Of a DNA stretch of 64,000 bases, positions 62,627 to 64,000 are shown one piece after another. Location: NCBI RefSeq assembly GCF_018736145.1, contig NZ_CP059997.1, positions 3,037,501 to 3,101,500 of the forward strand, written 5' to 3'. The translations under genes were made by a program, and so were the position numbers. This stretch comes from Amycolatopsis sp. CA-230715 (GTDB lineage Bacteria > Actinomycetota > Actinomycetes > Mycobacteriales > Pseudonocardiaceae). The notes under the pieces were generated by a model. It ran no database searches. It had not been told where the DNA came from and saw nothing but the letters and a program-made list of their open reading frames with translations. Numbering within the stretch: the stretch's first letter is position 1; each line of letters opens with the position of its first letter.

Positions 62627-63187
62627 TTACTTCCGGGCCCTCTGGCCTGCAGTTAGCGGGCTAAACGTCGTCAACGCGCAGCGGTCGCGCCACGCGGCCT
62701 CGCTCAGCAGCGGGCGGAACGACGCCAGCAGCGCACCGATCCGCTCGCCGTACTCCTCGGCGAACGCCGGGCTCTCGGCGACCAGATCGAGTTCGTTCGC
62801 GGCGGTCAGTTCGGCGAACGCCCGCTGCTGCCGGGGGGTCGGCCTGAAGGTGCGGCCGGTGAACCGGTCGGTGAAGGCACCGAGATCGCGGTAGGAACGC
62901 GCGCGATCGCAGCTGGCGTAGAAGTACACCAGCGACTCGGCCTCGGCGCCGATCACGTCGGCCAGCTCCCCGCGCCGCTCGACGGGCAGCAGCGCGGTGG
63001 CGAATCCGTCGGTGCCGTAAGCGGCATGGCACAGCCCGGCGATCCGCACGGCAGGCGGCGCGTCCCACCGGCCGAGGCGGTCGTGTACGCGTTTCAGGTG
63101 CGCCAGCAGTGTTCCGCCGGGATGCTCGATCTTCTCCGCACCCAGCCGGGACAACAGTTCCTCGGCCGCGCTCCGGTGCTGTGCCAT
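62627..63187 (-). CDS. DUF6817-like protein (HD-domain-like)
   Basis: Protein of 186 residues. It has an HD-type metal-site arrangement of His and Asp residues: GTLLAHLKRVHDRLGRW, AGLCHAAYGTDGF and VYFYASCDR. A phosphohydrolase-like fold is plausible but activity is not shown. The last 14 residues (LTTFSPLTAGQRARK-like) overlap a short dispersed repeat and are probably not conserved. ATG at 63187 follows GGGGAGG. It is divergent to the LysR gene. Confidence 0.78.
   Translation of the reverse strand: MAQHRSAAEELLSRLGAEKIEHPGGTLLAHLKRVHDRLGRWDAPPAVRIAGLCHAAYGTDGFATALLPVERRGELADVIGAEAESLVYFYASCDRARSYRDLGAFTDRFTGRTFRPTPRQQRAFAELTAANELDLVAESPAFAEEYGERIGALLASFRPLLSEAAWRDRCALTTFSPLTAGQRARK
62653..62673 (+). 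repeat. Short shared sequence, copy 2
   Basis: TTAGCGGGCT-A-AACGTCGTCA matches 25118-25138 at 20 of 21 positions. It lies inside the last codons of the DUF6817-like gene, so the repeat may have replaced the original gene end. Confidence 0.45.
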
Positions 63188-63327
63188 ACCGCCTCCCCTC
63201 GATCCGGGTCGGCACCGGCTCGGACGCGAAAGCCCGGTTGCCGCCCGCGACCCATCGTCGTGCGCCCGGGATCCCCCAGTCAATTCTCGGGTTTTCTTGG
63301 ACAACCCCGAGGTATAGCTTGGGATTC

Positions 63328-64000
63328 GTGACCTTGGAGGATCTCCGCGTCTTCGCGGCCGTGTGCGCGACGGGCAGCCTCAGCGCGGTCGCGCGCGAGC
63401 AGTCGTGCAGCCAGTCCGCGGTGAGCCAGCACGTGAAACGGCTGGAGCGGGAACTGGGCCTGCCCCTGATCACCCGCGGGTCGCGCGGAGTCGTCCCGAC
63501 CCCCGCCGGCCGCATTCTGCAGGAGGCGGCGACGACCGGCATCGCGGGAATCGACGCCGCGACGCGGCGCCTCCGCGAACTCGCCACGGGCGAGGGCGGC
63601 GAGGTCAGGGTCACCACCGGCGCGACCTCGGTGCGGCACTTCATGGGCGCGGGCATCGTGGCGTTCCGGCAGCGCTTTCCCCGGGTACGCCTGGAATTCC
63701 GGACCCGCACGTCCAGCCGTGACTGCCTCGCCGCGGTACTGGCCGACGAATCGGAACTCGCGCTGGTCACCTTCGGCGACCCGGTGCCGGGGATCGAGCG
63801 GCGCCCGCTGCTGACCCTGCCGTGGGCGCTGGCCGTCTCGGCCGAGGATCCCGTAGCCGCACGTGCCACGATCGAACCCGGCGAGCTGGCGGACCTCGCC
63901 GATATCGGGCTGCCAGGGAACTCGACCGCGCGCGCTCAGCTCGACACCGCAGTTGGCACCGCGAACCGGGCGAGCGCCAGCGTCGCCGACTGGGACACCG
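63328..64000 (+). CDS. LysR-family transcriptional regulator, 3' part cut by the window end
   Basis: The first 224 codons are seen; the C-terminus is missing. The winged HTH (1-60) reads LEDLRVFAAVCATGSLSAVA and CSQSAVSQHVKRLERELG. The effector domain begins near 90 with EVRVTTGATSVRHFM. GTG at 63328 lies 10 bp after a TATAGC -10 box (63313-63318), so the mRNA may have almost no leader. It is divergent to the DUF6817-like gene, its likely target. Confidence 0.9.
   Translation, partial: MTLEDLRVFAAVCATGSLSAVAREQSCSQSAVSQHVKRLERELGLPLITRGSRGVVPTPAGRILQEAATTGIAGIDAATRRLRELATGEGGEVRVTTGATSVRHFMGAGIVAFRQRFPRVRLEFRTRTSSRDCLAAVLADESELALVTFGDPVPGIERRPLLTLPWALAVSAEDPVAARATIEPGELADLADIGLPGNSTARAQLDTAVGTANRASASVADWDT

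Overview
The window is chromosomal DNA of a high-GC actinomycete, most likely a Pseudonocardiaceae member close to Amycolatopsis. The grounds are very GC-rich third codon positions, frequent GTG starts, dense 1-8 bp start/stop overlaps, and characteristic families (class F sortase, DUF5753-type XRE regulator, 13E12/DUF222 HNH protein, MutA/MutB/MeaB, LpdA). No rRNA, tRNA or CRISPR array was seen.

The backbone follows the order I remember for Mycobacterium tuberculosis Rv3303c-Rv3313c: lpdA (5304-6707), a GGCT-like gene (6831-7295), an M20 amidohydrolase (7519-8829), purine nucleoside phosphorylase (16609-17421), pmmB (18739-20394), upp (32320-32943), an acidic Rv3311-like protein (55944-57212) and adenosine deaminase (60156-61265). 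With deoC (38680-39669) this gives a nucleoside/deoxynucleoside salvage theme. Accessory blocks interrupt the backbone.

Layout. 1-5217: glpK end, two coupled class A beta-lactamases, and a class F sortase with secreted or anchored small proteins. 9095-16388: a small secreted protein, the methylmalonyl-CoA mutase operon (mutA-mutB-meaB) and a transmembrane Ser/Thr kinase. 17521-21347: glycosyltransferase, pmmB, flavodoxin-like protein. 21364-25129: a leftward structured RNA candidate facing a rightward cassette of small ORF, XRE regulator, ImmA/IrrE metallopeptidase, multi-TM protein and amidohydrolase. 25153-32286: methyltransferase, an unusual histidyl-tRNA synthetase, a MerR-aldo/keto reductase operon, a TetR gene, and an ECF sigma factor with a membrane partner. 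32986-38679: a frameshifted secreted protein, an XRE/DUF5753 regulator, a GT39-like membrane protein, a DUF1707 protein and a 13E12 HNH gene in AT-richer DNA. 38680-45288: deoC with two ALDH-family genes, TetR-P450-ferredoxin, and a membrane protein. 45408-51727: a probable polyol uptake and oxidation operon with its SorC-type regulator. 51968-64000: P450, Ski2-like helicase, acidic protein, amidohydrolase/MerR pair, MFS permease, adenosine deaminase, coiled-coil protein, DUF6817-like protein and a LysR gene cut by the window end.

Most long gaps hold a mosaic of interspersed repeats built on a roughly 21-bp palindrome (arms CCCCGAAGG and CCTTCGGGG), with more than 20 copies here. The most promising undescribed item is the divergent RNA plus XRE/ImmA/membrane-protein cassette at 21350-23929. 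Other notable signals are a four-box DnaA-like cluster at 7422-7461, a MerR-type promoter with a 19-bp spacer at 29744-29774, and a repeat that carries a small conserved reading frame at 3420-3600 and 17421-17512.
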